Assembly: GCF_015101885.1 (NCBI RefSeq)
Contig: NZ_CP062941.1
Span: forward strand, 2,852,001 to 2,916,000
From: Massilia litorea
GTDB taxonomy: Bacteria > Pseudomonadota > Gammaproteobacteria > Burkholderiales > Burkholderiaceae_D
Length of the DNA: 64,000 nucleotides
Direction of reading: 5' to 3'
A program made the translations under genes and the position numbers. This document shows positions 1 to 10,108 of this stretch, piece after piece (within the stretch, counting starts at the first letter, position 1; every line of letters begins with the position of its first letter). The notes under the pieces were generated by a model that saw only the letters and a list, made by a program, of their open reading frames with translations, did no database searches and was not told where the DNA came from.

Positions 1-392
1 CCAGCCTGGTCGGACGCCCCCCGGAAGAGGTGCAGGACATCCTGGCCCTGTCCGAGCATGCGGCCTCGCTCGACGCCCCGCTCGACAACGACCCGGGCTC
101 GAGCCTGATGGACATGCTGCCGGGCGAGGCCGACGACGGCCCCGATACCCGCGCCGAGCAGCACGAGATGACCGAACTGGTGCGTGACTGGCTGACGCGC
201 CTGCCGGAAAAGCAGCGCCTGGTCGTGATGCGTCGTTTCGGCCTGGATAACGACGACCCGGCCACGCTCGAGACCCTGGCCGAGGAGATGGGCGTGACGC
301 GCGAGCGGGTGCGCCAGATCCAGCAGGAAGCCCTGGTCAAGCTGAAGCGGGCGATGGCGGCCCGTGGCGTCGTGCGCGATTCCTTGTTATGA
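1..392 (+). CDS. rpoS: RNA polymerase sigma factor RpoS, C-terminal part (5' truncated by window)
   Basis: The last 129 codons of a sigma-70 family protein, in frame from base 3. The visible part is the end of region 3 and all of region 4: the sigma-70 signature (LPEKQRLVVMRRFG) followed by the region 4.2 helix-turn-helix (ETLAEEMGVTRERVRQIQQEAL), which contacts the -35 element. Assignment to RpoS rather than RpoD or RpoH rests on the short C-terminal end and on the rlmD gene immediately downstream, the usual arrangement in Burkholderiales. RpoS directs the stationary-phase and general stress programme. The promoter and N-terminal regions lie outside the window. Confidence 0.88.
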   Translation, partial: SLVGRPPEEVQDILALSEHAASLDAPLDNDPGSSLMDMLPGEADDGPDTRAEQHEMTELVRDWLTRLPEKQRLVVMRRFGLDNDDPATLETLAEEMGVTRERVRQIQQEALVKLKRAMAARGVVRDSLL

Positions 393-505
393 TGCCGCCG
401 GTCTTGTGAGCTGGATATTACCGCCGTTGGGTCCTGCGCGACGGTAGCAGGCCGAATTCCGGCGCCTGGCTCATTCCTGGATCCGCCTTCCACTGTTCAT
501 GCGTC

Positions 506-567
506 CGCGTGGGCACGGGGCGCCCACCCTACATTCACGATTCTGCGTGGGCCATGCGCCCCCATAC
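506..567. repeat. REP-like palindrome (one good copy plus one degenerate copy)
   Basis: Bases 506-532 read CGCGTGGGC..GCCCACCCTAC, the reverse-orientation form of the family seen at 1917, 7868, 16566 and elsewhere. Bases 545-567 are a decayed second copy (GCGTGGGCCATGCGCCCCC). They occupy the rpoS-rlmD gap, and the decayed copy ends 3 bases before the rlmD start. Confidence 0.75.
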
Positions 568-570
568 CCA

Positions 571-1914
571 ATGCAAGAAACTTTCATCGAAATCAAATCC
601 CTCGACGCGGATGCGCGCGGCGTCGGCCACCTCGAGAACGAGGACGGCTCCCAGGGCAAGGTGGTCTTTGTCGAAGACGCACTGCCGGGCGAGCGCGTCA
701 GCTACGAGGTCAAGAAAAAGAAGAAGAACTGGGAAGCGGGCAGCATGGTCACGCTGCAGCGCGCTTCCTCGATGCGGGTGGAGCCGCGCTGCGAGCACTT
801 CGGCTATTGCGGCGGCTGCTCGATGCAGCACCTGGAGCCGACGGCGCAGGTGGCGATGAAACAGCGCACGCTCGAGGACAACCTGTGGCACCTGTCGAAG
901 GTAAAAGCCGAAAACATCATGCGTCCGATGTATGGCCCGACCTGGGGCTACCGCTTCCGCGCGCGCCTGTCCGTGCGCCACGTGGCGAAGAAGGGCACGG
1001 TGCTGGTCGGCTTCCACGAGCGCGCCTCGGCCTTTGTCGCGGACATCAAGTTCTGCCACATCCTGCCGCCGCACCTGGGCGCCATGCTGATGCCGCTGCG
1101 CGAGCTGATCGGTTCGCTGTCGATCTACAACGGGGTACCGCAGATCGAAGTGGCGGTCGGCGAGGAAACGACGGTGCTGGTGCTGCGCATCATGGCGCCG
1201 CTCAGCAACAAGGATGAGGAGCTGCTCAAGGCCTTTGCCGACCAATGGGGCATCCAGTGGTGGCTGCAGACCAAGGGGCCGGAAACGGTCGCGCCGTTCT
1301 ACCCACTGGGCAAGGAGCTGTATTACACGCTGCCCGAGTTCGGCGTGCGCATGCCCTTCAAGCCGACCGATTTCACCCAGGTCAACCACCAGATCAACCG
1401 CGCCCTGGTGCACAAGGCGCTGACGCTGCTGGAAGTGCAGCCGAACGACCGCGTGGCCGACCTGTTCTGCGGCCTCGGCAATTTCACGCTGCCGCTGGCG
1501 ACGCAGGCGCGCGAAGTGGTCGGCATCGAGGGCAGCGCGATCCTGAGCGAGCGCGCCCTGGAAAACGCGAAAGCGAACGGCCTGTCGGAAAAGACGACCT
1601 TTTATACGCGTAACCTGTTCGAGGCGACGGCGGAGGACCTCGTCGCCCTGGGTCGTTTCGACCGCATGCTGATCGATCCGCCGCGCGACGGCGCGATCGC
1701 GCTGGTGACTGCCCTGGCCGAGCTGCGCGAAGGCGGCCACGCCGAATTCCTGCCGCAGCGCATCGTCTACGTCTCGTGCGGCCCCTCGACCCTGGCGCGC
1801 GACGCCGGCATCCTGGTGCACCGGGCAGGCTATGTGATGAAGAAGGCGGGCGTCGTGAACATGTTCCCGCACACCTCGCACGTCGAGTCGATCGGCGTGT
1901 TCGAGCTGGCGTAA
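571..1914 (+). CDS. rlmD: 23S rRNA (uracil-1939-C5)-methyltransferase RlmD
   Basis: 447 aa. Transfers a methyl group from SAM to U1939 of 23S rRNA. It starts with a TRAM-like RNA-binding domain (about residues 1-60, with a Lys-rich stretch near 48-52). An iron-sulfur cluster motif follows, with C74, C80 and C83 in [11 protein letters not shown] and a fourth Cys in DIKFCHI. The C-terminal Rossmann methyltransferase domain carries [21 protein letters not shown] and the catalytic Cys in [13 protein letters not shown] chose the ATG at 571 because the upstream in-frame extension is made of REP repeat sequence and does not resemble the family N-terminus. Gene order with rpoS is conserved in the Burkholderiales. 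Confidence 0.93.
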   Translation: MQETFIEIKSLDADARGVGHLENEDGSQGKVVFVEDALPGERVSYEVKKKKKNWEAGSMVTLQRASSMRVEPRCEHFGYCGGCSMQHLEPTAQVAMKQRTLEDNLWHLSKVKAENIMRPMYGPTWGYRFRARLSVRHVAKKGTVLVGFHERASAFVADIKFCHILPPHLGAMLMPLRELIGSLSIYNGVPQIEVAVGEETTVLVLRIMAPLSNKDEELLKAFADQWGIQWWLQTKGPETVAPFYPLGKELYYTLPEFGVRMPFKPTDFTQVNHQINRALVHKALTLLEVQPNDRVADLFCGLGNFTLPLATQAREVVGIEGSAILSERALENAKANGLSEKTTFYTRNLFEATAEDLVALGRFDRMLIDPPRDGAIALVTALAELREGGHAEFLPQRIVYVSCGPSTLARDAGILVHRAGYVMKKAGVVNMFPHTSHVESIGVFELA

Positions 1915-1916
1915 TC

Positions 1917-2021
1917 GTAGGGTGGGCTCCGCCCACGCGGTGATACGCGCCGATTCCGTTATCGTGCTCGACGATCTCGCCGCCGCGTATCACCGCGTGG
2001 GCACAGAGTGCCCACCCTACG
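1917..2021. repeat. REP-like inverted pair (REPIN/BIME-like)
   Basis: A forward copy (GTAGGGTGGGCTCCGCCCACGCGG, 1917-1940) faces a reverse copy (CCGCGTGGGC..GCCCACCCTACG, 1993-2021). The arms extend inward as TGATACGCG / CGCGTATCA, so the whole 105 bp unit can fold into one long hairpin. It starts 3 bases after the rlmD stop codon. Confidence 0.85.
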
Positions 2022-2035
2022 AAAAGCGCAAAAAA

Positions 2036-2060
2036 AGCCGACCCTCGGGTCGGCTTTTTT
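2036..2060. terminator. Bidirectional rho-independent terminator between rlmD and the BI-1 gene
   Basis: The stem AGCCGACC / GGTCGGCT closes a CTCG tetraloop and is flanked by A6 on the left and T6 on the right. It can therefore end transcription of rlmD (+) and of the convergent membrane protein gene (-). Confidence 0.88.
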
Positions 2061-2076
2061 ATTCAGGCAAACTCGC

Positions 2077-2766
2077 TCAGTCGCGGCTGCCGCCCGCAAA
2101 GCCCAGCAGGGCCAGCAGGTTGCTGAAGATGTTGTACACGTCGAGGTAGATCGCCAGCGTCGCCGAGATGTAGTTGGTCTCGCCGCCGTTCACGATGCGC
2201 TGCACGTCGTACAGGATGAAGGCCGAGAAGATGCCGATGGCCAGCACCGAGAACACGATGGACAGGGCCGACATCTGCAGGAAGATGTTGGCGACGCCCG
2301 CCAGCAGCAGCACGATCACGCCGGCGAACAGCCAGCTGCCCATGCCCGAGAAGTCGCGCTTGGTGGTGGTGGCGATGCTGGCCATCACGGCGAAGACGAC
2401 CGCGGTACCGCCGAATGCCGTCATGATCAGCTGGCCGCCGTTGGTGTAGCCGAGCGTGTGGCGCAGCAGGGGCGTGAGCATCAGGCCCATGAAGAAGGTG
2501 AAGCCGAGCAGCACGAACACGCCGACCGCCGATTCCTTGGTCTTTTCGATCGCGAACATGAAGCCGAAGGCGATCAGCATGAAGATGACGAAGCCCATGC
2601 CGCCGCTCAGCATCGGCAGGCGCATGCTGACGCCGATGTAGGCGCCGAGCACCGTCGGCAGCATCGACAGCGCGAGCAGCCAGAAGGTGTTGCGCAGGAC
2701 TTTGTTGCGCGTGACCTGGCCTACGGCCACGTCGTAAGCGGGTTGCTTTTGCAGGATGGGATTCAT
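2077..2766 (-). CDS. Bax inhibitor-1 / YccA family integral membrane protein
   Basis: 229 aa. After a short polar N-terminus (MNPILQKQPAYDVAVG) the protein is a series of about seven hydrophobic segments, for example WLLALSMLPTVLGAYIGVSM and IVLLLAGVANIFLQMSALSI. The late part has the family features of BI-1/YccA, including ILYDVQRIVNGGETNYISATL and the ending FAGGSRD. In E. coli the relative YccA interacts with the FtsH protease; BI-1 proteins have also been described as pH-dependent calcium channels. The role here is not shown by the sequence. I took the ATG at 2766 because GGAGG lies about 5 bases upstream. It is transcribed convergently to rlmD. Confidence 0.88.
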   Translation of the reverse strand: MNPILQKQPAYDVAVGQVTRNKVLRNTFWLLALSMLPTVLGAYIGVSMRLPMLSGGMGFVIFMLIAFGFMFAIEKTKESAVGVFVLLGFTFFMGLMLTPLLRHTLGYTNGGQLIMTAFGGTAVVFAVMASIATTTKRDFSGMGSWLFAGVIVLLLAGVANIFLQMSALSIVFSVLAIGIFSAFILYDVQRIVNGGETNYISATLAIYLDVYNIFSNLLALLGFAGGSRD

Positions 2767-2954
2767 GTTGCCTCCGGTTGATAAAGATGTATTGCCACTC
2801 AAGCATAGCATGGCGCCGCGCGCGTATTGCCATCCTTAAGCGATCCCTAAGGAGACCGCCGGCGGCTGGTCACGTTGACAAGGCGGTTTTTCGCCGCCAC
2901 TCTACCACTTCGGCCTCCACCGCCGCAATATCGGCTATATGGGGCGAGGTATGG

Positions 2955-2960
2955 TAAAAT
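2955..2960 (+). promoter_or_regulatory. Possible -10 element of ndk (TAAAAT)
   Basis: TAAAAT lies 62 bases before the ndk start. No convincing -35 is placed 16-18 bases upstream. A perfect TTGACA is present at 2875-2880 but is too far away to pair with this -10 and has no clear -10 of its own. Confidence 0.35.
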
Positions 2961-3021
2961 CAAAGGTTGATTGAGTTCTCTTCTTCTCGATTTAAACCTT
3001 TCTTTTTATTGGAGTTTTTAC

Positions 3022-3435
3022 ATGGCAATCGAACGCACCCTGTCGATCATCAAACCAGACGCAGTTGCAAAAAACGTGATCGGCCAGATCTACACCCGCT
3101 TCGAGCAAGCTGGCCTGAAGATCGTCGCGGCCCGTATGACCCAGCTGTCGCGCGAGCAGGCTGAAGGTTTCTACGCTGCCCACAAAGAGCGCGGCTTCTT
3201 CAAAGACCTGGTCGACTTCATGGTGTCGGGTCCTGTCATGATCCAGACCCTGGAAGGCGAGAACGCCGTCCTGAAGCACCGCGACCTGATGGGCGCGACC
3301 GATCCGAAGAAAGCTGAAAAAGGCACGATCCGCGCCGATTTCGCCGATTCGATCGATGCCAACGCCGTGCACGGTTCGGACGCTGTCGAAGCTGCCAAAG
3401 TCGAAATCGCCTACTTCTTCCCAGAACTGAAGTAA
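3022..3435 (+). CDS. ndk: Nucleoside diphosphate kinase
   Basis: 137 aa, full length for the family. Transfers the gamma-phosphate from ATP to nucleoside diphosphates through a phosphohistidine. The active-site His is H117 in NAVHGSDA, and the N-terminus [15 protein letters not shown] with its KPD nucleotide-binding motif is typical. The ATG at 3022 is preceded by a GGAG about 8 bases upstream; the longer in-frame version adds an atypical N-terminus. Codon use is strongly biased, as expected for a highly expressed gene. It lies upstream of rlmN, the usual order in this group. Confidence 0.96.
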   Translation: MAIERTLSIIKPDAVAKNVIGQIYTRFEQAGLKIVAARMTQLSREQAEGFYAAHKERGFFKDLVDFMVSGPVMIQTLEGENAVLKHRDLMGATDPKKAEKGTIRADFADSIDANAVHGSDAVEAAKVEIAYFFPELK

Positions 3436-3520
3436 TCGATTTTCTGTAGTACGCACCGCTCGCCTGATGCCCCAGGCCCGGCGAGCGGGGTTGCATCACT
3501 TTTTAGTATTTAGGAACAAC

Positions 3521-4686
<1,166 letters not shown>

Positions 4687-4690
<4 letters not shown>

Positions 4691-5508
4691 ACCAGGCTGT
4701 GCCAGGCCGGACGATCGGACGCCACTTCGCCGCTGCATGCGCGTTGTGCCTGCTCGCGGCCTGCGCCGGCACTGGCGCCGGCAGCGGCGGCGGCGAACTG
4801 AAGACCGCCTCCGACCAGACTGCCACCGAGAAGCGCGCCAACATCCGCCTGCAGCTGGCGGTCGGCTACTACCAGCAGGGCAAGTACGACATCGCCCTCG
4901 ACGAAATCAAGCAGGCGATCAATGCCGATCCCGGCTATGCCGACGCCTACGGCATGCGCGCCCTGATCTACACGGCCATGGGGCAGGTGCCGCTGGCCGA
5001 CGACAATTACCAGCACGCGCTGCGCCTGGCGCCGGGCAACCCGGAACTGGCGAACAACTACGGCTCCTTCCTGTGTCAGACGGCCAACCGCCCGCAAGAG
5101 GCGATGCGCCAGTTCGACGCGGCGCTGAAGAACCCGACCTACAAGACGCCGGTGAGCGCGCTCGTGAACGCAGGCATGTGCAGCCTGAAAACACGCAAGC
5201 TGGACGCGGCCGAGCGCTACCTGCTCGACGCATTGCGCTACAACCCCGACCTGCCGGCCGTCTCGAGCGGCCTGGCGCGGGTCTACTTCGAGCGGCGCGA
5301 CTATCAGCGCGCCGGTTTTTTCGTTAACCGCCTGACAGAGGTGTCGAAGCTCGACAACCTGTCCGCCGATGCACTGTGGCTCGCCTTGCGGGTACAGCGT
5401 AAACTGGGCGAACGCTCGATGGAGGCCAGCCTGGTGGCGCAGTTGCGGCGGCGCTTCCCGGGCTCGCCCGAATACCTGGCGTACGAGCGCGGGGCTTTTG
5501 ATGAGTGA
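4687..5508 (+). CDS. pilW: Type IV pilus biogenesis/stability lipoprotein PilW (TPR protein)
   Basis: 273 aa from a TTG start overlapping the rlmN stop; a GTG at 4699 is an alternative. A lipoprotein signal ends in the lipobox LLAAC (Cys 26), so the protein is probably anchored to the outer membrane. Four to six TPR-like helical repeats follow, for example [18 protein letters not shown] and [19 protein letters not shown]. PilW (PilF in Pseudomonas) is the pilotin that helps the PilQ secretin assemble. Position between rlmN and the RodZ-like gene is the standard Burkholderiales order. No other pilus genes are in the window. Confidence 0.85.
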
Positions 5509-6523
5509 GACGACAATGACTTCAGAGCGCACGGAACAAAGCGCCACTTCGAACCAACACCACGGCCACCCGGGCGCGACCCTGGCCAGCCAGCGCGAAG
5601 CGATGGGCTGGACGGTCGAGCAGGTGGCCGAGCAGCTCAAGCTGGCGGTGCGCCAGGTGGTGGCGATCGAAGCGGGCGACTATGCGGCCCTGCCGAGTCC
5701 TGCCGTGACGCGCGGTTTCGTGCGCGCCTACGCCAAGATCCTGCGCCTCGATCCGGCCCCGCTCGTGGCGATGATCCCGATGGACAACCCGGTGCCCGAA
5801 GACACCGGCGCCGTGCGCAGCAATCGTCAAACGTCTTTCTCGCATTCGCGCTCGCGCTATCCGACCCATGGCAAGCGCTCCGGCCTGCCGCTGGCCTGGA
5901 TCGCCGGCGTCGTGGTGGTCGCTGCCGCCGCGGGCGCGGCCTGGCATTTCGGCCTGGTCAAATTGCCGGGCAGCGAGACCGCGGCCAACAACGAAGCCGT
6001 CCTGCATGCGCCGGTCGAGACGACTACGGCCACGACGCCGGCCGCCGATACGGTGCAGAACCCGGCCGTGCCGCTGATCTCGGTGCCGGCTCCGGCCGAC
6101 GCCAACCCGGCAGCGGGTGCTGCGACGGGCACGGCGGCTACGCAGTCCGCACCGGCTGCGGTCACGCCGCCGGCCGCGGCGACGTCGCCTGGCGCTGCCG
6201 CCGGCACCCCGGGAGCGACGACGACTCCGGCAGCGGGCACGACGCCGCCAGCCGCACCCGCCGCCACGGCGCCTGCCGCCACCGGTGCCAGCACCCTGGT
6301 GCTGAACGTGCGCGAGGATTCCTGGGTCGAAGTGCGTCCCAAGGGCGGCAAGGCCCTGATCTCGCGCCTGGTGCGCGCGGGCAGCACCGAAACGATCGAA
6401 GTACCGGGTACGGCGACCCTCGTCGTCGGCAACCCGGCCGGTGTCTCGGCGACGCTGGGCGGCGCCGCCGTTGCGCTGCCGCCGGTGCCGGGCAAGACGA
6501 TCTCGCGCGTCACCCTGAAATAA
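5501..6523 (+). CDS. RodZ-like helix-turn-helix membrane protein
   Basis: 340 aa. A cytoplasmic HTH_25-type domain (about residues 25-95, TLASQREAMGWTVEQVAEQL then AIEAGDYAALPSPAVTRGFV) is followed by a basic stretch and one transmembrane helix (about 129-151). A long Ala/Pro/Thr-rich periplasmic linker (about 165-265) leads to a C-terminal DUF4115-type beta domain. This is the RodZ architecture; RodZ links MreB to the cell-wall elongation machinery. The start at 5501 overlaps the pilW end by 8 bases (ATG at 5516 is an alternative). It precedes ispG, as rodZ does in many proteobacteria. Confidence 0.82.
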   Translation: MSETTMTSERTEQSATSNQHHGHPGATLASQREAMGWTVEQVAEQLKLAVRQVVAIEAGDYAALPSPAVTRGFVRAYAKILRLDPAPLVAMIPMDNPVPEDTGAVRSNRQTSFSHSRSRYPTHGKRSGLPLAWIAGVVVVAAAAGAAWHFGLVKLPGSETAANNEAVLHAPVETTTATTPAADTVQNPAVPLISVPAPADANPAAGAATGTAATQSAPAAVTPPAAATSPGAAAGTPGATTTPAAGTTPPAAPAATAPAATGASTLVLNVREDSWVEVRPKGGKALISRLVRAGSTETIEVPGTATLVVGNPAGVSATLGGAAVALPPVPGKTISRVTLK

Positions 6524-6608
6524 GCATGTACGACAGGTCCCGGCCGCGCGCCGGGACGCCGGGCGGCCAGCTCCAGCGGCTCCCTGAAACAAGGACAACG
6601 AGCAAAGT

Positions 6609-7871
6609 ATGACTTCTACGAACCTGCCAATTCCCTCCGGCCCGATGGCGCGCCGCGCCGCGCGCCGCGTGCTGGTCCAGCACGGCGCGCGCAAGGTCTG
6701 GATCGGCGGCGACGCCCCGGTCGTGGTGCAGTCGATGACCAATACGGACACCGCCGACGTGATCGGCACCGCCATCCAGATCAAGGAACTCGCGCGTGCC
6801 GGTTCCGAGATGGTGCGCCTCACCGTGGACAAGCCGGAAGCGGCGGCCGCCGTGCCGGCAATCCGCGAACAGCTCGACCGCATGGAAGTGGATGTGCCGC
6901 TGGTCGGCGACTTCCACTACAACGGACACATCCTGCTGCGCGACTACCCGGAGTGCGCCGCGGCGCTGTCGAAATACCGCATCAATCCGGGCAACGTGGG
7001 GCAGGGCGCCAAGCGCGACACCCAGTTCGCCCAGATGATCGAGATCGCCATCAAGCACGACAAGCCGGTGCGCATCGGCGTCAACTGGGGCAGCCTCGAC
7101 CAGAGCCTGCTGGCGCGCATCATGGACGAGAACGCGGCCCGCGCGAACCCGCACAGCGCCCAGGCCGTGATGTACGAAGCCCTGATCACCTCGGCCATCG
7201 AGAACGCCGTACGCGCCGAAGAAGTCGGCCTGGCACGCGACAAGATCATCCTGTCGTGCAAGGTCTCGGCGGTGCAGGACCTGATCGCGGTCTATCGCGA
7301 ACTGGCGCGCCGCTGCGACTACCCGCTGCACCTGGGCCTGACCGAAGCCGGCATGGGCAGCAAGGGCATCGTCGCCTCGACCGCGGCCTTGTCGGTGCTG
7401 CTGCAGGAAGGCATCGGCGACACCATCCGCGTCTCGCTGACCCCGGAACCGGGCGGCGACCGCACCAAGGAAGTCGTAGTCGCGCAGGAAATCCTGCAGA
7501 CCATGGGCCTGCGCAAGTTCACGCCGATGGTCATTGCCTGCCCGGGCTGCGGCCGTACGACCTCGACCGTGTTCCAGGAACTGGCCGACAACATCCAGAC
7601 CTTCCTGCGCGACTCGATGCCGGAATGGAAGAAAACCTACCCGGGCGTGGAAGCGATGAACGTGGCCGTGATGGGCTGCATCGTGAACGGTCCGGGCGAA
7701 TCGAAGCACGCGAATATCGGCATCAGCCTGCCCGGTACGGGCGAATCGCCGGCGGCGCCGGTGTTCGTCGACGGGCAGAAGGTGGCGACCTTGCGTGGCG
7801 AGCGGATCGTCGACGAGTTCCAGAACATCGTTTTGGAATACGTGAAGAAGAATTACGGCCAACAAACGTAG
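6609..7871 (+). CDS. ispG: 4-hydroxy-3-methylbut-2-en-1-yl diphosphate synthase IspG
   Basis: 420 aa. Penultimate enzyme of the MEP isoprenoid pathway: reductively converts MEcPP to HMBPP with a 4Fe-4S cluster. The cluster ligands are the two Cys of CPGCGRT and the Cys of [11 protein letters not shown]. The N-terminal TIM-barrel half begins with the conserved [21 protein letters not shown]. The length is typical of the betaproteobacterial form. The TAG stop codon is supplied by the first bases of an adjoining REP repeat (see the repeat at 7868). Confidence 0.95.
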   Translation: MTSTNLPIPSGPMARRAARRVLVQHGARKVWIGGDAPVVVQSMTNTDTADVIGTAIQIKELARAGSEMVRLTVDKPEAAAAVPAIREQLDRMEVDVPLVGDFHYNGHILLRDYPECAAALSKYRINPGNVGQGAKRDTQFAQMIEIAIKHDKPVRIGVNWGSLDQSLLARIMDENAARANPHSAQAVMYEALITSAIENAVRAEEVGLARDKIILSCKVSAVQDLIAVYRELARRCDYPLHLGLTEAGMGSKGIVASTAALSVLLQEGIGDTIRVSLTPEPGGDRTKEVVVAQEILQTMGLRKFTPMVIACPGCGRTTSTVFQELADNIQTFLRDSMPEWKKTYPGVEAMNVAVMGCIVNGPGESKHANIGISLPGTGESPAAPVFVDGQKVATLRGERIVDEFQNIVLEYVKKNYGQQT

Positions 7872-7942
7872 GGTGGGCACTTGTGCCCACGCGGTCGTAC
7901 CGAAGCGTACCGTACCGCTTGGGCATGAATGCCCACCCTACG
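7868..7942. repeat. REP-like inverted pair between ispG and hisS
   Basis: The forward copy GTAGGGTGGGC..GCCCACGCGG spans 7868-7894. The reverse copy CCGCTTGGGC..GCCCACCCTACG spans 7915-7942. The first copy contains the ispG stop codon. Confidence 0.85.
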
Positions 7943-7980
7943 AAAAGCAACCCCGCCACAATGCGGAGAGTAGAAGAAAT

Positions 7981-9318
7981 ATGTCCAAACCAGAAAAAAT
8001 CGTCGCCATCAAAGGCATGAACGACATCCTCCCGGCCGACGCGCCGCTGTGGGAGCTGTTCGAAAACACCGCCGAAACGATCCTGAAAAGCTACGGCTAC
8101 CAGAAGATCGTCACCCCCATCGTCGAGGAAACCGGCCTGTTCAAGCGTGCCATCGGCGCCGTCACCGACATCGTCGAGAAGGAAATGTATTCCTTCACCG
8201 ATTCGATGAACGGCGACGAACTGACCCTGCGCCCTGAAGGCACGGCCGGCGTGGTGCGTGCGGTGATCGAGCACAACATGGTCTACGACGGTCCGAAGCG
8301 CCTCTGGTACAAGGGCCCGATGTTCCGCCACGAGCGTCCGCAGCGCGGCCGCTATCGCCAGTTCTTCCAGTTCGGCGCGGAAGCCGTCGGCTTCACCGGC
8401 CCGGACATCGACGCCGAGCTGATCATGCTGTGCCGCCGCCTGTGGGACGACCTCGGCCTGCAGAACGTGCGCCTGGAATTGAACTCGATCGGCAATGCCG
8501 AGGAGCGCCTGCGCCACCGTGCCGACCTGATCGCCTACTTCGAATCGCACGCCGACATCCTCGACGCCGAAGCCCAGCGCCGCCTGCACAGCAACCCGCT
8601 GCGCATCCTCGACACCAAGAACCCTGCCATGCAGGAGATGGTGAACGGCGCGCCGCAACTGCTGTCCTACCTGGGCGAGGAGTCCAGGGCCCACTTCGAG
8701 GGCGTCAAGCGCCTGCTCGACCGTAACAACGTGCAGTTCACCGTCAACCCGCGCCTGGTGCGCGGCCTCGATTACTACAACCGCACCGTGTTCGAATGGG
8801 TCACCGAGGAACTCGGCTCGCAGGGCACGATCTGCGCCGGCGGCCGCTACGATCCGCTGATCGAAACCTTCGGCGGCAAGGCCACGCCGGGCGTCGGCTT
8901 TGCGATGGGCATCGAGCGCATCATCGAGCTGATGAAGGGCCTGGGCGAGCCGGCCCAGCCGGGCCAGTGCGACGTCTACATGGTGCACCAGGGCGAAGAA
9001 GCGCAGGTGCAGGCCTTCATCCTGGCCGAGCGCCTGCGTGATGCCGGCCTCGATGTTGTGCTACATTGCGCAACGCCGACGGGTGCGGGCAGCTTCAAGA
9101 GCCAGATGAAGAAGGCCGACGGCAGCGGCGCGTCCTTCGCCGTGATCCTCGGCGAAGACGAAGTGGCGAACAATGTGGCGGCAGTGAAATCGCTGCGCGG
9201 CGAAAGCGGCGAGCAGCAGCAGGCCACCGTGGCCTTCGACGCCGTCGTCGACCACATCGTCGACGCGATCGTGGGTGGCCACGACCACGACCACGATCAC
9301 GTGCACTACCATCCTTGA
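7981..9318 (+). CDS. hisS: Histidyl-tRNA synthetase
   Basis: 445 aa class II synthetase charging tRNA-His. Motif 1 is in the region after [15 protein letters not shown], motif 2 is [18 protein letters not shown], and the HisRS signature is [14 protein letters not shown]. Motif 3 is GFAMGIERI. The C-terminal anticodon-binding domain follows from about residue 325. The ATG at 7981 follows a purine-rich GAGAGTAGAAG stretch; the in-frame upstream codons are REP sequence. Odd feature: the protein ends in a His/Asp-rich tail, [14 protein letters not shown], beyond the usual domain end. Confidence 0.96.
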   Translation: MSKPEKIVAIKGMNDILPADAPLWELFENTAETILKSYGYQKIVTPIVEETGLFKRAIGAVTDIVEKEMYSFTDSMNGDELTLRPEGTAGVVRAVIEHNMVYDGPKRLWYKGPMFRHERPQRGRYRQFFQFGAEAVGFTGPDIDAELIMLCRRLWDDLGLQNVRLELNSIGNAEERLRHRADLIAYFESHADILDAEAQRRLHSNPLRILDTKNPAMQEMVNGAPQLLSYLGEESRAHFEGVKRLLDRNNVQFTVNPRLVRGLDYYNRTVFEWVTEELGSQGTICAGGRYDPLIETFGGKATPGVGFAMGIERIIELMKGLGEPAQPGQCDVYMVHQGEEAQVQAFILAERLRDAGLDVVLHCATPTGAGSFKSQMKKADGSGASFAVILGEDEVANNVAAVKSLRGESGEQQQATVAFDAVVDHIVDAIVGGHDHDHDHVHYHP

Positions 9319-9364
9319 GCAGTACAGCAACCGACCGATCCACGATAACCATTAGACGAACGAC

Positions 9365-10030
9365 ATGGCATACGACCTCGAAGAACAAGAACAGATTGCT
9401 ACCTTTAAAGCTTTCTGGGGCAGGTACGGCAACCTGATCACCTGGGTACTGATCCTCGCCCTCGGCTCCTTTGCTGCCTACAACTTCTGGAACTCGCATT
9501 CCCGCAAGCAGGCGGTCGAGGCTTCGGCGCTGTACGACGAGCAGACCGATGCGCTGACCGCCAAGGACAATGCCAAGAGCCAGCGCATCGCGTCGGACAT
9601 TCAGTCGAAATTCAAGCGCACGGTCTACGCACAGATGAGCGCGCTGACCGCGGCCAAGACCGCCTTCGAGGCGAACGACCTGAAAACGGCGAAAACCCAG
9701 CTGCAATGGGTGATCGACAACGGCAACGACGAGTACAAGTCGGTGGCCCAGCTGCGCCTGGCCGGCGTGCTGCTCGACGAGAAGAATTTCGACGGTGCTT
9801 TAAAACTCCTCGACGGCAAGTTCCTGCCGCAGTTCGCCGCCGAAGTGGCCGACCGCAAGGGTGACGTGCTGGTTGCCCAGAACAAGATCGCCGATGCCCG
9901 CGCCGCCTACGTCGCCGCGCTCGCCGCCATGGGTCCGAAGCATCCGGGCAGCCAGCTGGTGCGCATCAAGCTCGAAGCCATCGGCGGTACCGCGCCCGCT
10001 GCAGCCGCCGCGCCGAAAGCCGCTGCTTAA
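9365..10030 (+). CDS. YfgM/TPR_21 family inner-membrane ancillary protein
   Basis: 221 aa. A short cytoplasmic N-terminus (DLEEQEQIATFKAFWGRYG) precedes one membrane helix (LITWVLILALGSFAAYNFW) and a periplasmic helical TPR-like domain. The E. coli relative YfgM associates with the SecYEG translocon and the periplasmic chaperone PpiD and lies in the same hisS-yfgM-bamB-der order. The Ala-rich tail (about the last 15 residues) looks unstructured. Family placement rests on architecture and synteny. Confidence 0.85.
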   Translation: MAYDLEEQEQIATFKAFWGRYGNLITWVLILALGSFAAYNFWNSHSRKQAVEASALYDEQTDALTAKDNAKSQRIASDIQSKFKRTVYAQMSALTAAKTAFEANDLKTAKTQLQWVIDNGNDEYKSVAQLRLAGVLLDEKNFDGALKLLDGKFLPQFAAEVADRKGDVLVAQNKIADARAAYVAALAAMGPKHPGSQLVRIKLEAIGGTAPAAAAAPKAAA

Positions 10031-10048
10031 ATCTACGACCATGTAACG

Positions 10049-10080
10049 GCCCACGCTCGCTGCAAGGCGGCGTGGGCTTT
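10049..10080 (+). terminator. Hairpin between yfgM and bamB genes (weak terminator or processing site)
   Basis: The 8 bp stem GCCCACGC / GCGTGGGC (10049-10056 with 10070-10077) is followed by only TTTG. The T run is too short for a strong terminator, so partial read-through into bamB is likely. The arm order is opposite to that of the REP family. Confidence 0.4.
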
Positions 10081-10108
10081 GCCTCTCTACGAACAAGGTA
10101 AAAGAAAA

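Noticed and set aside
499..570. Upstream start for rlmD adding 24 residues
   Set aside because: The extension is translated REP repeat sequence; the ATG at 571 starts the recognisable domain.
2875..2906. TTGACA upstream of ndk as a promoter
   Set aside because: No -10-like sequence at 16-18 bases; the nearby TAAAAT is about 74 bases away.
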